In this document: positions 14,825 to 26,326 of the stretch, one piece after another | Numbering within the stretch: position 1 is the stretch's first letter | Layout of the letters: each line of letters starts with the position of its first letter | Source of the DNA: Arthrinium phaeospermum | Taxonomy: Eukaryota > Ascomycota > Sordariomycetes > Amphisphaeriales > Apiosporaceae | Assembly (NCBI GenBank): GCA_006503535.1 | Contig: QYRS01000009.1 | Span: 1,984,001-2,048,000 of the forward strand | Length of the DNA stretch: 64,000 nucleotides | Direction: 5' to 3' | The notes under the pieces: model-generated | Told to the model about the DNA's origin: nothing | Seen by the model: only the letters and a program-made list of their open reading frames with translations | The model's database searches: none | Translations under genes and position numbers: made by a program

Positions 14825-15839
14825 ATCTCTGATGCCATCACGGTAGATTAATCCGTAAAATCGCCCCTAAAAGCAGACATGGGAGCAGCATGCTCCATCT
14901 CACGTTCGCAGAAGAAACGGCAAAAAGTTGGCGTCGAGGATAGAGGTTTTGGCTTTGGTTGCTCTTAGACATGGGTAAAATACCTTCATTGCATCAGTGT
15001 GCATCTTGTAGCCGAGATGAGACTCCGAGTCACAATACGCTCGGTAGGTCTTCACGCCTGCATCGCAGAAGCACGAGGATTTGCGCGTTCTTTTCATTTT
15101 CTGTTTTATTCGGCCCTCCATTTAGATGGCGAGGACGCTACACATTGCACTAAGCGGAATACCACGAGAGCATGGTCTGGGGGCACTCGAGAGACCTGAG
15201 TCTACAGTTTGGCTCCTACTGACCCAAGCTTGTGACCAAGATCAGGCTATAATCAGTCCACTCGCCTATCGAGCTGAGACTTGAGGCTTTGTACAACACC
15301 AAGAATGCTAGTCTGAACTCGAGTTTTACATGTTGATGTAGATACTGCCTGGTTGGCTCTGCTTTTGATCTGACGAAGGCATGCTTACAGGACAGCTAGC
15401 ATAGCATAGCTAAGAACAATGACTGTTAAATAACAAAACAAACATCGCGTCGCTTGTGCACATGACTTTGATTTCAGACGAAATTGACGGATTACTCATT
15501 GTTAATAAAGCCATACGTACGGTATTCTGAATAGCAATCAGAACGTGGGAACACTAACAAAACCGAAGCATCTTCCAATCAATCGTCGCTGTGGAAAAAG
15601 CAATCCTCCTTCCTCTATTTATACAGCCGGGAAGAAGAACTCCTGAACCCATCATCATCATCTGAGTACTCTGACGGTATCAACAGAGAAGCTGCACCCA
15701 AATATCCTTCTCGACAAATAGTCCCCAACACGCTAAGGATTTCCCATTTGTCCTTCTCTTCGACGTTGATCCAACCCATTCGCAACCCTTTCCCCCTTTA
15801 CTCTCCCTCCTGCCCGGTGAAGGGCGACAACAGAAAGTT
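14825..15839. other. Convergent 3' intergenic region between DBP2 and SMC3
   Basis: About 1 kb between two convergent genes, containing their 3' UTRs. Only short frames with no recognisable content. Confidence 0.6.
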
Positions 15840-18800
15840 TTACCGGGGGGCCTGGTTCTCTACGAAGTCGAGGGCCTGCTCGGTGCTCACGACGTTAATG
15901 TTGGAGTTCTTGTTTCGGAACAAGACACCGTAGCACTTGTCGGCGACGTGGACGATCTCGGGGCGGAAGGTGGTGATGATGAATTGGGTGCCGGCCTCCT
16001 TGGAGATGGACTCGAGCAGGCTGGCGACGGCGGTACGGTACTGGGCGTCCAGGTTGGCGTCCACCTCGTCGAAGATGACCATGGGCGAGGACTCGGCCTG
16101 CTGCAGGGCGAAGATGAGGCATAGGGCGCAAAGACCTGTTGTGTATCTTGTTAGGATTTTGTTTTTGTTTGTAGAAGGAGAAAAACTTACTCTTCTGTCC
16201 ACCGGACAGCTGTTGGATACGCTGCTGCTCGTCTTGGGTCTTGGAGTTGAAGGAAACGCTGATACCAACACCGGTGTAGTTCTCGATGGAGCCGCGCTGC
16301 TCCTCGTCCGAGTCCTCGGGGTCCATGCGGCGGTCGGCGCGGCGCTGGATGACGAGGCGGCCGTGGCCGGCGGGGACGAGCTTCTCGAAGATGGTGGCGA
16401 ACTCCTTGGAGACCTGCTTGAACGTGCGCTCTATGGCCTCGTCCTTGCGCTGGTCCAAGTGGGCCACGAGCTCCTCGATCGACTCCTGCGACTGGTCCAG
16501 CTCCTTGCGGCGCTTCAGCAGCCGGTCCTGCTCCGTTGTGAAGCTGTTGTACTGGTCCAGCGCCTTCTTGTTGATGTGTTGGTACTTCTTGAGCGCCTCC
16601 TTGACCTTCATGAGTCGGGCTTGAGCCTATCGAACGAGTTAGTCGATCATCTAGCTATTAAAGAAATGGAGCTCAACTCCGACTGTAGGAACGGGGAAAC
16701 TTGCCTTCTCCTGTGTCATGTTTTCGTATTTATCAAAGGCCTCCTCGGGCAGCACACCGAGATCGCGAATAGTCTTCGAGGCGTCAGCGGCCCTCGTCTG
16801 GAGCAACGCTCTCTTCTGAATGCTCTTCTCCATCTTCCTTTGTTGCTTGGCAATCTCCCTGGCCAGTGCTTGCTGTTCGGTCTCCTTGTTTGCCTTTTGC
16901 TCCTCTAGGTTTTCGATGCGCGACGACGCGGCCTCGATCTCCTCTTCGGTTGCTTGAATCCTGCGCTCAATCGCAGTAGCTGCTGTCTGCGCCTTCTTGA
17001 GCTCGCGCCTGGCCTCTTTGAGGTCGCCGCTTCCTCGAGAAGAACCACCCTCGAAGGCCTGGGCCGTGAGCTGATCCAGCTTGAGACGCAGGTTGGAACG
17101 CAGCTCAACCTCGAGGATCTGCTTGCGTCCTTCCATTTCTCGGCGAGCGCTACTGGTCTCGTTCCATTGCTTCTGTAGGTCTCGCACAGTATTACTCAGA
17201 TCTTCCAGCTGCCGTTCTTCGTTAGCTGTCAGCGCCTTCTTGAAGTCTGATGCCAGTTCAGCCTCGTGAGCACTCAGGTTGTCGCCGAACTCCTTCATGT
17301 TTCTATCGACAGCATCGCGGCGCTTCATAGCCGCCTCAAGACGGTCTTGCTCCCGGACGATTTGGTTGTTCTTGGCATTGAGCTCTGCCAGCATGGAAGT
17401 ATAGCCGCTATCCATTTTGCTGAGTTCCAGAGCCAGTTTCTTCTGCTCGCCAGTAGCGCGAGTAATCTCCTGGTCCTTCTTCTCAATCTTACTCCTGATA
17501 TCAGAGGACTGGCTGACGAGCTCTTCGAACTCATCCCGCAATTTGCTGACCGCGCGGACAGCTTCCAGACGAGACTTGCTCGGATCAATGTAACCACCAG
17601 TCATTGCTCCCTTCTTTTGCGCGATATCACCATCGGGGGTAATGCAGTCAACATTATTGGTACGGGCATATTGACCGGCAACAGTCAGGTTGGGACACAG
17701 GACCGACTGACCAAACACCTGTTGGAAGGCCTTCTCGAACTGGGGGTCGAACTCGATCTTGCTGATCAGGGGAACGGCATCATTGGCTCTGGGAAGATTG
17801 GCCGGCCTAGGGTGCAGCTTGTTCAGGGGCATGAATGTGACTCTACCGCCGCGTGTTTTTTCGAGTTGGTTGACAAAGTACGTGGCCGTTTGCTCGTTGT
17901 CCACCACATAGTGGAAGAGACTTGTTCCCGCAATCTGTTCTACAGCCACCCGGTAAGCTTCGCTGACCGTCATCAGCTCTGCCAGTGTGCCGTAAGCGCC
18001 CTCAATGTTCTGTTCTTGTTGCATCCGCCGGATGTTTGCGAGACCGCGGAACGTGGAACCGTCCATCGTATGGGAAAGCTCTTTCTCCGCGCGGGCCATC
18101 TCGGAGCGGCAGTTTTCTCGAATCGTTTCCAGCTTGTCGTCTTCTCGACGGAGCAGCTTTCGCTCCTCATCAAGCTTGTCGTAGACGTCCTTGGCATTGA
18201 CAACCTCGTCGGCCAGGGCCGTTCTCTTAGCACCGAACCCTTCGTTTCTCGCCCTGAGATCCGCGACTTCTGCTTCTAGCTGCTTGATGGTCTTTTCGAT
18301 GGCCTTCACCTCTTCGTCCGCGTCCAGGAGATTGGCTTTTTGTTGACTCAAGGTGATGTTCAGCTCATCTATCTCCTTCTTCAACCAGGCGTCTCGCTCA
18401 GCTTTAGTTTTGAATTGACTGCTACGTGACTGCTTGGTGAACAGTCGCTGTCGACTCGCCTCGGCCTGGTCCAATTGTTGTTTGATCTCCACCTCCTTCC
18501 GCTTCCTCTTTTCGTACTCCGGGGTAATTTTCGCCAGTTCCGTTTCTCTAGAGGCGATAGCCGCCCTCACCTCTTCCATCTCAGCATCGTGTTGGTCTCG
18601 CGCTTGCTGTTGCGCAGATGCACTATCTGACAGACTCTTAACAGCTAGTTCAGCCTTGGCCTTTGCTCGTGAAGTCTCTTTTCGGTCTTCGTCCAACTGT
18701 CGTTTGTCCAGTCGAAGTAGCTCCAATTGCTGTTGGAGCTTGTGGATTTCCGAGTCAAGCTGAGCAATGACCTTTTCGCCATTGTTGAACACTTCACGTT

Positions 18801-19647
18801 GCTCGTCGGTCTGGTCGAGACCATTTTGGCGGTCGTCGTCCAATTTTTCCAACGTATCGTTGACCAACATCTGCTCCTGGTGGTAGTAGGCGTATTCCAG
18901 ACACCTTCGTTCGCGGTCCTTGTTCTGGTAATCGCGCAGCTCGTCCTTCTCCTCTTCAAGCTCGTCGAGCTTGTCCTTCACTGACTGCAGCAAGGCGTCG
19001 ATCTGTTCTCGCTTATGGTTCGTGTCAGTCATTATCTTCAGTGATTCCGTGCGTCGCTCCTCGTAGACCTTGGTACCGGCCACCTCCTTCATCAAAGCCA
19101 ATCGCTCCGACTCCTTCATGTTGGTGAGGGTGGTGACGCGGCCCTGCGGCACGATATAGTAAGGGTTGGACTTCGAGAAACCGGCCGACTCGAGCATGTT
19201 GATGACCTCCTTTTTGGTGACGGCCTTCTTATCGATTGACCACTCATCTTTCTTCAGACTGATTGTGCGCCGCAGAGTGACCTCCTTGCCGTTGGTGGGG
19301 AATCGTTCGTCGCTGTTGTCGAAGATGACCTCGACATATGCGGACATGACAGCAGAGCCTGAGCCTTCATGCAAAAGAGCCTGTCGCTCCTCACGACCCA
19401 GGTTCGAGTAGGCATCACTCAGGACAAAGCGGATTGCCGCGAAGAAGTTACTCTTGCCCGAACCGTTACGTCCGACGACGACATTGGTGCCGGGCGAAAA
19501 GGGCTCGATGACGGTCTGGTCCTTGTAACTGCTGGTGTGTCAGTATGCATGCGCTGTGGACGAACAGAGAACCCTGCTGGAGCCTGGTGGAGGGGGGGAC
19601 GTCGCGCACCTCTTGAAGCCTTGGATGATGATCTGCTTAATATACAT
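15840..19647 (-). CDS. SMC3: Cohesin ATPase subunit Smc3
   Basis: Structural maintenance of chromosomes subunit of cohesin, nuclear, for sister chromatid cohesion. Minus-strand exons: 19647-19610, 19528-16705, 16626-16191, 16135-15840; 1197 residues, the usual family length. Visible features: N-terminal [18 protein letters not shown], Walker [10 protein letters not shown] (residues 32-40), the tandem lysines K113/K114 ([10 protein letters not shown]) corresponding to the Eco1 acetylation site, long coiled coils flanking a hinge (MTGGYID region), the C-terminal signature LSGGQKS split by the last intron, Walker B VIFDEVD and [17 protein letters not shown]. The second intron (16627-16704) begins GCAAGT, not GT; that choice keeps gap-free alignment with the EAFEKY...LKKY segment of known Smc3. 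An ACGCGT box lies 228 bp upstream of the start. Confidence 0.97.
16627..16704 (-). other. Probable GC-AG intron in SMC3
   Basis: The minus strand reads GAGAAG|GCAAGT ... GACTAAC ... GATAG|GCTCAAGCC. The only nearby GT option (4 nt further in) needs a different acceptor (CTCAAG) and would delete one residue from a segment whose length is conserved from human to this fungus. GCAAGT after AAG is the classic sequence of GC-type donors. Confidence 0.8.
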
Positions 19648-20431
19648 GGTCGCGTTGGTTGCTGCCAATCGGGCAGCGCGATACTAGTCGCAAATATGAT
19701 GGAAAGTGTGTCGCGCAAAATCGCATACAGTGTAGACGTACTCAGTGGTCGTAGGTGTTCGACATGGTATGTGGTGCAAGTATGTAGTCAAAGAGTGCGG
19801 TGTACTACGTGTACTCGCTGGGTAGGTAGGCAGGCCTCAATTAATCGCTAAGACGAAAAAGCGGCAGCGACGAGACGCGTCGAAATCGCGAATCAATAAC
19901 GGGCCTTTTTGGCTTGGTTTGGGTTTGGCTGGGCTGGGCTGGCGTGGGGTGGAAGATCAAGTCGCAGCTTCCCTGTTACGGCGAGCTTGGAAGGTACCGT
20001 ACCAGCCACACTGAGGCTAACTTGCACTTACAAGCAGGCAATTGGCTCCCCAAAAGGCCAAACTCAGGTACAGCTAGACGACAGGTCTCACAGGGCTTGC
20101 TCACAGGGACCTAGGTGCTTGCTTAATTGCTTTTGAGCCGTGCTAGCTCCTGGCGGGGCGTGCAATTGAGTTACGTTAGGTGAGAGTACAGGCGGGCGGG
20201 AACTTGCTTCAATCGCAATTGCGTGCTTTCGCAGCTGCTTCGGCGTCTGACCGGCGACAAGGGCCCCGCTATATACTTTACATTTCTAAGCTGGCTTAGG
20301 TGGGCGGCCGGCTACGGTTACTTCCAGATTCTACATTGGTTTGCGCCTTTTCTTATAAGACTTGCTGCTATCGACTTTCATTATCTGGTTTTCCGAGGCC
20401 CAGTGTACATTCGATACGACCAATTGCGACC
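19648..20431. promoter_or_regulatory. Divergent promoter region of SMC3 and the cysteine-synthase-like gene
   Basis: 784 bp between two divergent starts. It contains ACGCGT at 19875-19880, the consensus MluI cell-cycle box bound by MBF in yeasts, on the SMC3 side, and G/C-rich GGGCTGGGCT direct repeats near 19927. No gene is supported inside. Confidence 0.55.
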
Positions 20432-21658
20432 ATGTTCCGCCAAAGTGTTCGTCGGTTCGCCACCACCACGGCGCGGAGGGCGGTTGCCCCGGCGGCGGCC
20501 CATCCCCCTACCCCAAGGAGCACCGCCATCTCCAAGGCGCAAGGGATCTCTAGGGGCCTAACGGAGGGTATGTGAACCACCGACGCAAGAATTGGCCTTC
20601 CAGAGCTGACCGAAGTCCGTCCTTCCTACGTCACAGCTATCGGCAACACGCCTCTGATCCGCCTGAACAAGCTCTCCGACCAGACCCGGTGCGAAGTCCT
20701 GGGTAAGGCCGAGTTCATGAACCCGGGCGGCTCGATCAAGGACCGCGCGGCCCTGTACGTGGTCCTCGACGCCGAGGAGAAGGGTCTGCTGAAGGCAGGC
20801 GGCACCGTAGTCGAGGGCACGGCCGGCAACACGGGCATCGGTCTGGCGCACGTGTGCCGGTCCAAGGGATACAAGCTGGTGATCTACATGCCGAACACGC
20901 AGTCGCAGGGCAAGATCGACCTGCTGCGCCTGCTGGGCGCCGAGGTGTACCCGGTCCCCGCCGTCGCCTTCGAGAACCCCGAGAACTACAACCACCAGGC
21001 GCGGCGGCACGCGGAGCGCCTGACGGAGGAGCAGGGCAAGGGCGCCGCCGTCTGGACCAACCAGTTCGACAACACGGCGAACCGCCGCGCCCACGTCGAG
21101 ACGACGGGCCCCGAGATCTGGGAGCAGACGGGCGGCAAGGTCGACGCCTTCACCTGCGCGACGGGCACCGCGGGCACGCTGGCGGGCACCACGGCCTACC
21201 TGAAGCAGATCTCGGGCGGGCGCGTCAAGTCGTTCCTCGCGGACCCGCCCGGATCCGTGCTGCACTCGTACATGGAGTCGGGCGGCCAGCTGAAGGACCG
21301 CTCCGGGTCCAGCATCACCGAGGGCATCGGCCAGGGCCGCATCACGGACAACCTGGCCCCTGAGATGGAGTCCGGGGTCATCGACGGCAGCCTCAACATC
21401 AGCGACGAGAAGAGCATCGAGATGGTCTACCGGTGCCTCGACGAGGAAGGCTTGTACCTCGGTGCCAGCAGCGCCCTGAACGTGGTGGCCGCCAAGGAAG
21501 TCGCCGAGAAGATGGGTCCCGGCCACACGGTCGTGACGGTCCTTTGCGACGGCGCATACCGGTACGCTGACCGTTTATTCTCGCGGAAATGGTTGGAGAG
21601 CAAGAACCTGCTGGGCGCGATACCGAAGCACCTGGAGAAATACATTGTACTGCCTTAG
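20432..21658 (+). CDS. Mitochondrial cysteine-synthase-like PLP enzyme (Mcy1/YGR012w family)
   Basis: Fold-type II PLP-dependent enzyme of the cysteine synthase/cystathionine beta-synthase family; expected activity is O-acetylserine sulfhydrylation, although substrate preference of this mitochondrial branch is not settled. Two exons: 20432-20567 and 20637-21658 (intron 69 nt, CTGAC branch), 385 residues. The N-terminus ([18 protein letters not shown]) is Arg/Ser/Thr-rich without acidic residues, a typical mitochondrial presequence. The catalytic domain shows IGNTPLIRL, the PLP lysine K80 in GGSIKDRAA, the substrate loop GTAGNTG, the PLP phosphate-binding loop [11 protein letters not shown] and the C-terminal [11 protein letters not shown]. 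It is convergent with the next gene (about 210 bp between stops). The exon is very GC-rich, which creates a long meaningless antisense frame. Confidence 0.9.
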
Positions 21659-21870
21659 ATCATACCAGACAAAGAATAAAAAGGGGTCGAGGTGATTTAG
21701 CTTGTATCACATGTAAATAGCGAGCTTTTATCACTGCATTGGTTCAATAGAAACTGCACATAGACAGACAATTGGTACATTTGTGATATTACATTGGTCT
21801 CGAATGCTTGTACAGTGTGATTCATGCCAGGGTTTACTCTATACATGTATGCATTCAACACTCGAGGCTT

Positions 21871-23105
21871 TTATGCGCCAAAGAACTTGCCATATACGCT
21901 CTCGCCTCGGCCTGCCTTGCCCTCGGCCTGAGCAGTCTTCCGCGCGCTCGCTATCTCGGCAGACAGGACGTCGCGTCGGGATTGTAACTGGCGCAGGAGC
22001 TCGGCGTCCTTGACCACCTGTACAGCGGACTCCAGACCATGGAGCAACGGGGTCGCCATAGTCACGAACTTGTTGGGGCATGTGAGATAGGCCATTTCGT
22101 TGCGGCCCTGGTAGGCTTCAGGCTTGTGCAGCTGCTTCAGCTGCTTGCCCTCGGGCCATAACCTAACGACATCTCGGGCGTACTTGTTCACCTTCTCCAG
22201 GACGCTCTCGGTCTCCACGCCGGCCTTGACCACCAAGGCAGAGGCCAAGTGCAACGGCGCGATAAGGACCTGGGGATCGTGCTCCAAGGAGTATGACAGG
22301 GCGGCCCGATTGCTGCCAGGGGCCCGTGATGACTTGGGCTTGTGCACCTCGGTCTGCAGGAGCTCGATGATCATCTCGGACCAGCGCAGGGCCTGTTCCG
22401 TCTCGCTCTTGCGCCACTCGCTCTCGACCGCCTTCAGCTGCACATACAGCAGCATCTCATTGAGCCTCTCGCTGTTGTCCAGCCTGTAGCCGGTCCACTT
22501 GGCCCGGCGCGCGGCCTCGATCAGCTCATAGATGTGACCCTTGGACCCTATCACCCGCGTGATCTTGGTCCAGAAGTTGGCGTCGAGCTTCTGGTGTGTG
22601 TTGTGGATGCCCTCGAGCAGGGGGCGCAGGTTGATGAAGTCGTCTTCCGTCTCAAAGGACGTAACGGCCTGCATGACGGACTTTTGCGTGTTGGGCAGGC
22701 CGCCGCCCAGCGGGTTTAGGTACCGGAACTTGAGGATCTCGCCATCAATATCGATGATGACCGGGTCCGCAGCGAGCTTCTTCTCGTAGCGTTTTGACAT
22801 CAACTGTTTGCGCTGGGTCAGGGAGAGATATGAGGGGAGGATGATCTTCGTCCGAATGGTGGAGAGGAGTTCGTCGAGTTTGGTTGACGATGTAGGCGTG
22901 AAATGCGCCACTTGCTGTGCTGCAAGGGAAACCCAATTAGCGCCATGAATTCGTATTTTGCGAACAATTGCATTGCAAACTGCCTACCATTTCTTGACGG
23001 TGTTGAGCTGAAGCTACGAATCTGGTTTGTCGCTATCCGCCTTGTGGCCGCTTCGAATGCACAATTGCTGGCACTCACAGCGCCTATTATCGGTCTCCTC
23101 GACAT
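21871..23105 (-). CDS. Unrecognised mitochondrial protein, possibly mitoribosome-associated
   Basis: Two minus-strand exons, 23105-22988 and 22919-21871 (intron 68 nt), 388 residues. The ATG at 23105 is the first in frame; the open upstream extension begins only with GTG. The N-terminus (Arg-rich, no acidic residues except one Glu, then FSSTPSRN) is a strong mitochondrial presequence. The body is mostly helical, with an early beta-like segment VIIDIDGEILKFRYLNP followed by LPNTQKSVMQAV and a helical-repeat-like middle (LIEAARRAKWTGYRLD), ending KFFGA. I do not recognise the family by name. It shares a 342-bp divergent promoter with the bL19m gene, so a role in mitochondrial gene expression is a reasonable inference but not shown. 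Confidence 0.75.
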
Positions 23106-23447
23106 CTTGAAGTTGGGCAACAGGTCCAGGCCTCGAAACTGTCTGGTTGCAAATAGGGCCGTCGCAAAGTCGTCGTCGTCGGCTGGAATTGGCACCTCAC
23201 TTTTATCCCACTCTCCAATTGGACTTTAAAATTTCCCAGTACAAGCTCGCGACCCTGGGGTAGCTCGTCCCGCGATCCGCACCCGGAACAACCTTTCGCC
23301 CCCAGTTTTCGGGCCAATCAGACAGCGCCGTTGCGACCTCGTTGGGCCCCTGCAACTGCAGAATTTCGAGATCGAGGAAGCGTAGAGCTTCGCCCTCGAC
23401 AAGGAAATCGTCCACGAGCTGAGGTCCTCACCACCACACCAGTCACC
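23106..23447. promoter_or_regulatory. Bidirectional promoter of two mitochondrial protein genes
   Basis: 342 bp separating the starts of the unrecognised mitochondrial protein (minus) and bL19m (plus). No separate gene fits. The short shared interval suggests common regulation; no specific factor site was identified. Confidence 0.5.
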
Positions 23448-24268
23448 ATGATGCTGCAACCAGTGAGGCGGCCCCTCGGGCCCCTCAAGTCCCTCCTCCG
23501 AAGGAATCGGCAGGCGCAGCAGTTCGTGGCTCGCTCAATGGCCACCGAGACGACCCCATCAGAGACGGCCGCATCCTCCATACCGCCGCCACCGATCTCG
23601 ACTCTGGCCCTCGCGAAGAAGCCCACCAAATTCCGTACGCTGCTCCCCAACCACGGGCCATATTGCAAAACCCGGGACGAGATAGAGACAAATAAAACTA
23701 ACCCCACCCACTTTCTCCAGACGTTATCCCCTCCAAAACCCCCGGCAAGCCGATCCGCACCGCCTTCGCCGTCTACGCACCGCCGCCCTCGGCCCGCGCC
23801 GCGCACCCGAACCCGCTGATCTCGTACCACGCGCAGCAGATCCGGCGGCTGGACCGGACGGGGGCGCGCACCGCCCTCTTCTCCAAGAAGAACCCCGACG
23901 CCGCCAAGCCCGGCGACGTGCTGCAGGTCACGACGAACCGCGGCGAGCCCTTCGCCGGCGTCTGCCTGTCCATCAAGCGCGCCGGCGTCGACACGGCCAT
24001 CCTCCTGCGCAACCACCTCACCAAGGTCGGCGTCGAGATGTGGTACAAGATCTACAGCCCCAACGTGCTCGGCATCGAGATCATCTGGCGCCGGCCCAAG
24101 CGCGCGCGCCGCGCCCGCCTCTACTTCATGCGCAAGCCCCGCCACGACATGGGCAACGTCGAGCATCTGGTCGAGGCCTGGCGCCGCTCCCGCAACGTCT
24201 TCAGCTCTAACAAGGGCCGAGGTACGCAGGGTAAGGGCAAGGGCAAGGGCGGCAAGGGAAGCAAATAG
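23448..24268 (+). CDS. IMG1: Mitochondrial large-subunit ribosomal protein bL19m (Img1)
   Basis: Structural component of the mitochondrial 54S ribosomal subunit. Exons 23448-23634 and 23721-24268 (intron 86 nt, ACTAACC branch) give 244 residues. The N-terminal ~60 residues are Arg/Pro/Ser-rich, a cleavable presequence. The bL19 fold is visible in GDVLQVTTNRGEPFAGVCLSI, GVDTAILLRNHL, GVEMWYKIYSPNVLGIEI and RRARLYFMRKPRHD. The tail is a Lys/Gly repeat (KGKGKGGKGSK). An extension upstream of 23448 is open but lacks an ATG; a second ATG follows immediately at 23451. Divergent with the neighbouring mitochondrial gene. Confidence 0.93.
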
Positions 24269-24824
24269 ACGGCACCTGCTGCTGATCTGTGTTGTAAAGC
24301 TGGCAGGTGAAGTGGACGAAAGGCGGAGGTGGTCATATGAAAACGACGCTCACAGTGTACGAGAGCCCTTCGCCACGCCGTTCGAGGATATACGGCCGGC
24401 CAATCGCTAGAGGAGGCCTTGGCATAACCATCTGAAATGGACGAATGCCAATGTAACACCCCTGAAGCTGTAACATAGAGCAATACTGTATAAAACCCAT
24501 AAAAGGACATGAACAACACCCATTGAGGAGAATTACAGTGACTGCTCGAAAACCTCACATTGAAAGAATGTTAAATTTCGCCGGGTAGCCTATAGTCTAT
24601 GCTGAAAGTCCCTTTTTACTAACCTTTCCAACGCCCGTGAATGCAACATAGGGGTATCATGGCCAATGTATTATTTCGAATCACCTGAACTGTCTTTTTC
24701 CATTCTAAGTCAGAGAAACGTATTACCAAAGTGGGTTGGGAGATATACGTACTCTATTACGAAAGCCGAATTCATATTCACTACGGCCTGTTTTGGGATG
24801 AATGTGCTCATGTTTCCTCCGGCA
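24269..24824. other. Convergent 3' intergenic region
   Basis: About 560 bp between the convergent bL19m and SWD2 genes. AT-rich; I see nothing beyond 3' UTR sequence. Confidence 0.6.
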
Positions 24825-26326
24825 TTACGCATGCAAATCAGGAAGCCAGAATACTAAGTCTTGGTCTGCCGTGGCGAAGAAGTTGTGTCGGGGGCTCCAG
24901 GCCACGACGGCGGCGCGTCGTTTGTCGTTGTCGAGCTTATATATCGGATCCAAGGTCTTATTCTCTGCGTTCACCTGTCCCATCGTGTCCCAGACCAAGA
25001 CGTTCTCGCCTGAGCCGCTGATGACGTATCGGCCGTCACTAGTGAAACAGCAATCGCCACTGCTCTCGACTGTTGCGGCGCCTGACGAACCTCCATTAAT
25101 GACACGTTCCTCGCCCGCTGCAAGTCGGCTGATGCCACTTTCCGGCTTCTTAAGGTAGGCGCGCATTGAGCCGTTAAAGGAGTCGATCAGGAAATGGCCG
25201 CCGCCTTTGGTGCCCAGGAGTATGGATCTTCCGTCGTTGGAGAACTCCAGCTTGGTCCAGCCGTTCATGACGTGGTCTGGATCAGCAAACACGCAGCTCT
25301 CGACAATATCGAATGTCAAGAACGGTGCCTTATCGAAGTTCCGGCGGTCGTATAGTAGGATTTGGCCACTGTTAGGGGATCCAACGGCAAAGACTTCGCC
25401 ACTGGGGTCGAACGCTGCAAGATATGGTGTGTTCAGGTACAGTGCGCCAATCGCATTACGAGTGCCTGCCTCCCATAGCCGTATCGTATTATCTTTACTG
25501 CAGGAAATGAATTCGTCGTTGCCCGGATGCATGGCTAGACATGTGACAGCGCCTTCGTGTCCCTCGAAATACCGTACGAAGGCATTGTCGTGGGTTGTGA
25601 GATATCGTATAGCATCTGTAGCATTGTGAGCACTGATTCCATCTGCCCAATATCCATGGACCGCATACCATTCACCTTGGTACTCGCATAGACTATGCCG
25701 GAGCTAGTATGCGTGAACTTTGCCAGCTTCACACCATATTTTTTACTCAGCAGTTGCTTGTCGTGTTTTCCGTCGCGGACTTTGTAGATCTGGATCGTTT
25801 CGTCGCTCTCCGAGGTCATGAGCAACTCGCCGGGATCGTCGTAATCGAGACTCAAGATGTGTGGGCGCGATCGTTCATCCTTAATGCCTTCGCGCTTGAA
25901 AAGCTGTTCATTGTCAGATTCTGGACCAGCAAGAAGTTCGCTTGTGCCCATGGGCGCGTCGGGTATCGTGCTGTAAGCTGCACTGGCAGGCGAGGAGGTC
26001 AACGACCCTGTAACAGCTGTAATGGAAGACACTATCTTCTCTGGCGACGAGAAAAGCTCCTTGGCGACACCAGCACTGGCTGAAGGCGCAAGTATGTTGG
26101 ATTTGGGAGCTGACGTCGAAGGGCGCAAACCAAGTTGAGAAAGGCGCGCCTCCTCGAGATCAACAGGCGGACGGATAAGTACCTTTGTTGGTGCGAACTT
26201 CCCAATGACCTCCGGGATAGGTGTTGTGCTCGGAACGTTATTGCCAAGTGTGCGGGTTATGTTGAGGGAGGGCGTGGCGCGCGACGAGCCGGAGCCAGAG
26301 TCCACGTCCATCGGCGTGGACGACAT
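24825..26326 (-). CDS. SWD2: WD40 protein Swd2 (WDR82), COMPASS and polyadenylation factor subunit
   Basis: Swd2 serves both the Set1/COMPASS H3K4 methyltransferase and, in yeasts, the cleavage/polyadenylation factor; nuclear. Exons (minus) 26326-25669 and 25615-24825, intron 53 nt with a GTATGC donor; 482 residues. Conserved blocks: VIGKFAPTKVL, the strand LSLDYDDPGELLMTSESDETIQIY, DAIRYLTTHDNAFVRYFEGHEGAV, FISCSKDNTIRLWEAG and the C-terminal NFFATADQDLVFWLPD. An alternative GTGAAT donor 5 nt upstream would shift the frame, so GTATGC is chosen. It is longer than human WDR82 (313) because the N-terminus carries extra sequence and an insertion of roughly 100 residues, Ser/Ala-rich, lies between VIGKFAP and KREGIKDERSRPH inside the first blade. 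Confidence 0.9.

Noticed and set aside
15937..18279. Long plus-strand frames (323 and 337 codons) antisense to SMC3
   Set aside because: Mirror images of SMC3 codon bias; Leu/Val-rich compositions with no domains, and SMC3 is unambiguous on the other strand.
20558..21526. 322-codon minus-strand frame across the cysteine-synthase-like gene
   Set aside because: Caused by high GC at third positions of the real gene; composition is Arg/Ala/Val/Leu-rich with no family resemblance.
23318..24166. 282-codon minus-strand frame across the bL19m gene
   Set aside because: Antisense shadow of a GC-rich gene; it also overlaps a shared promoter.
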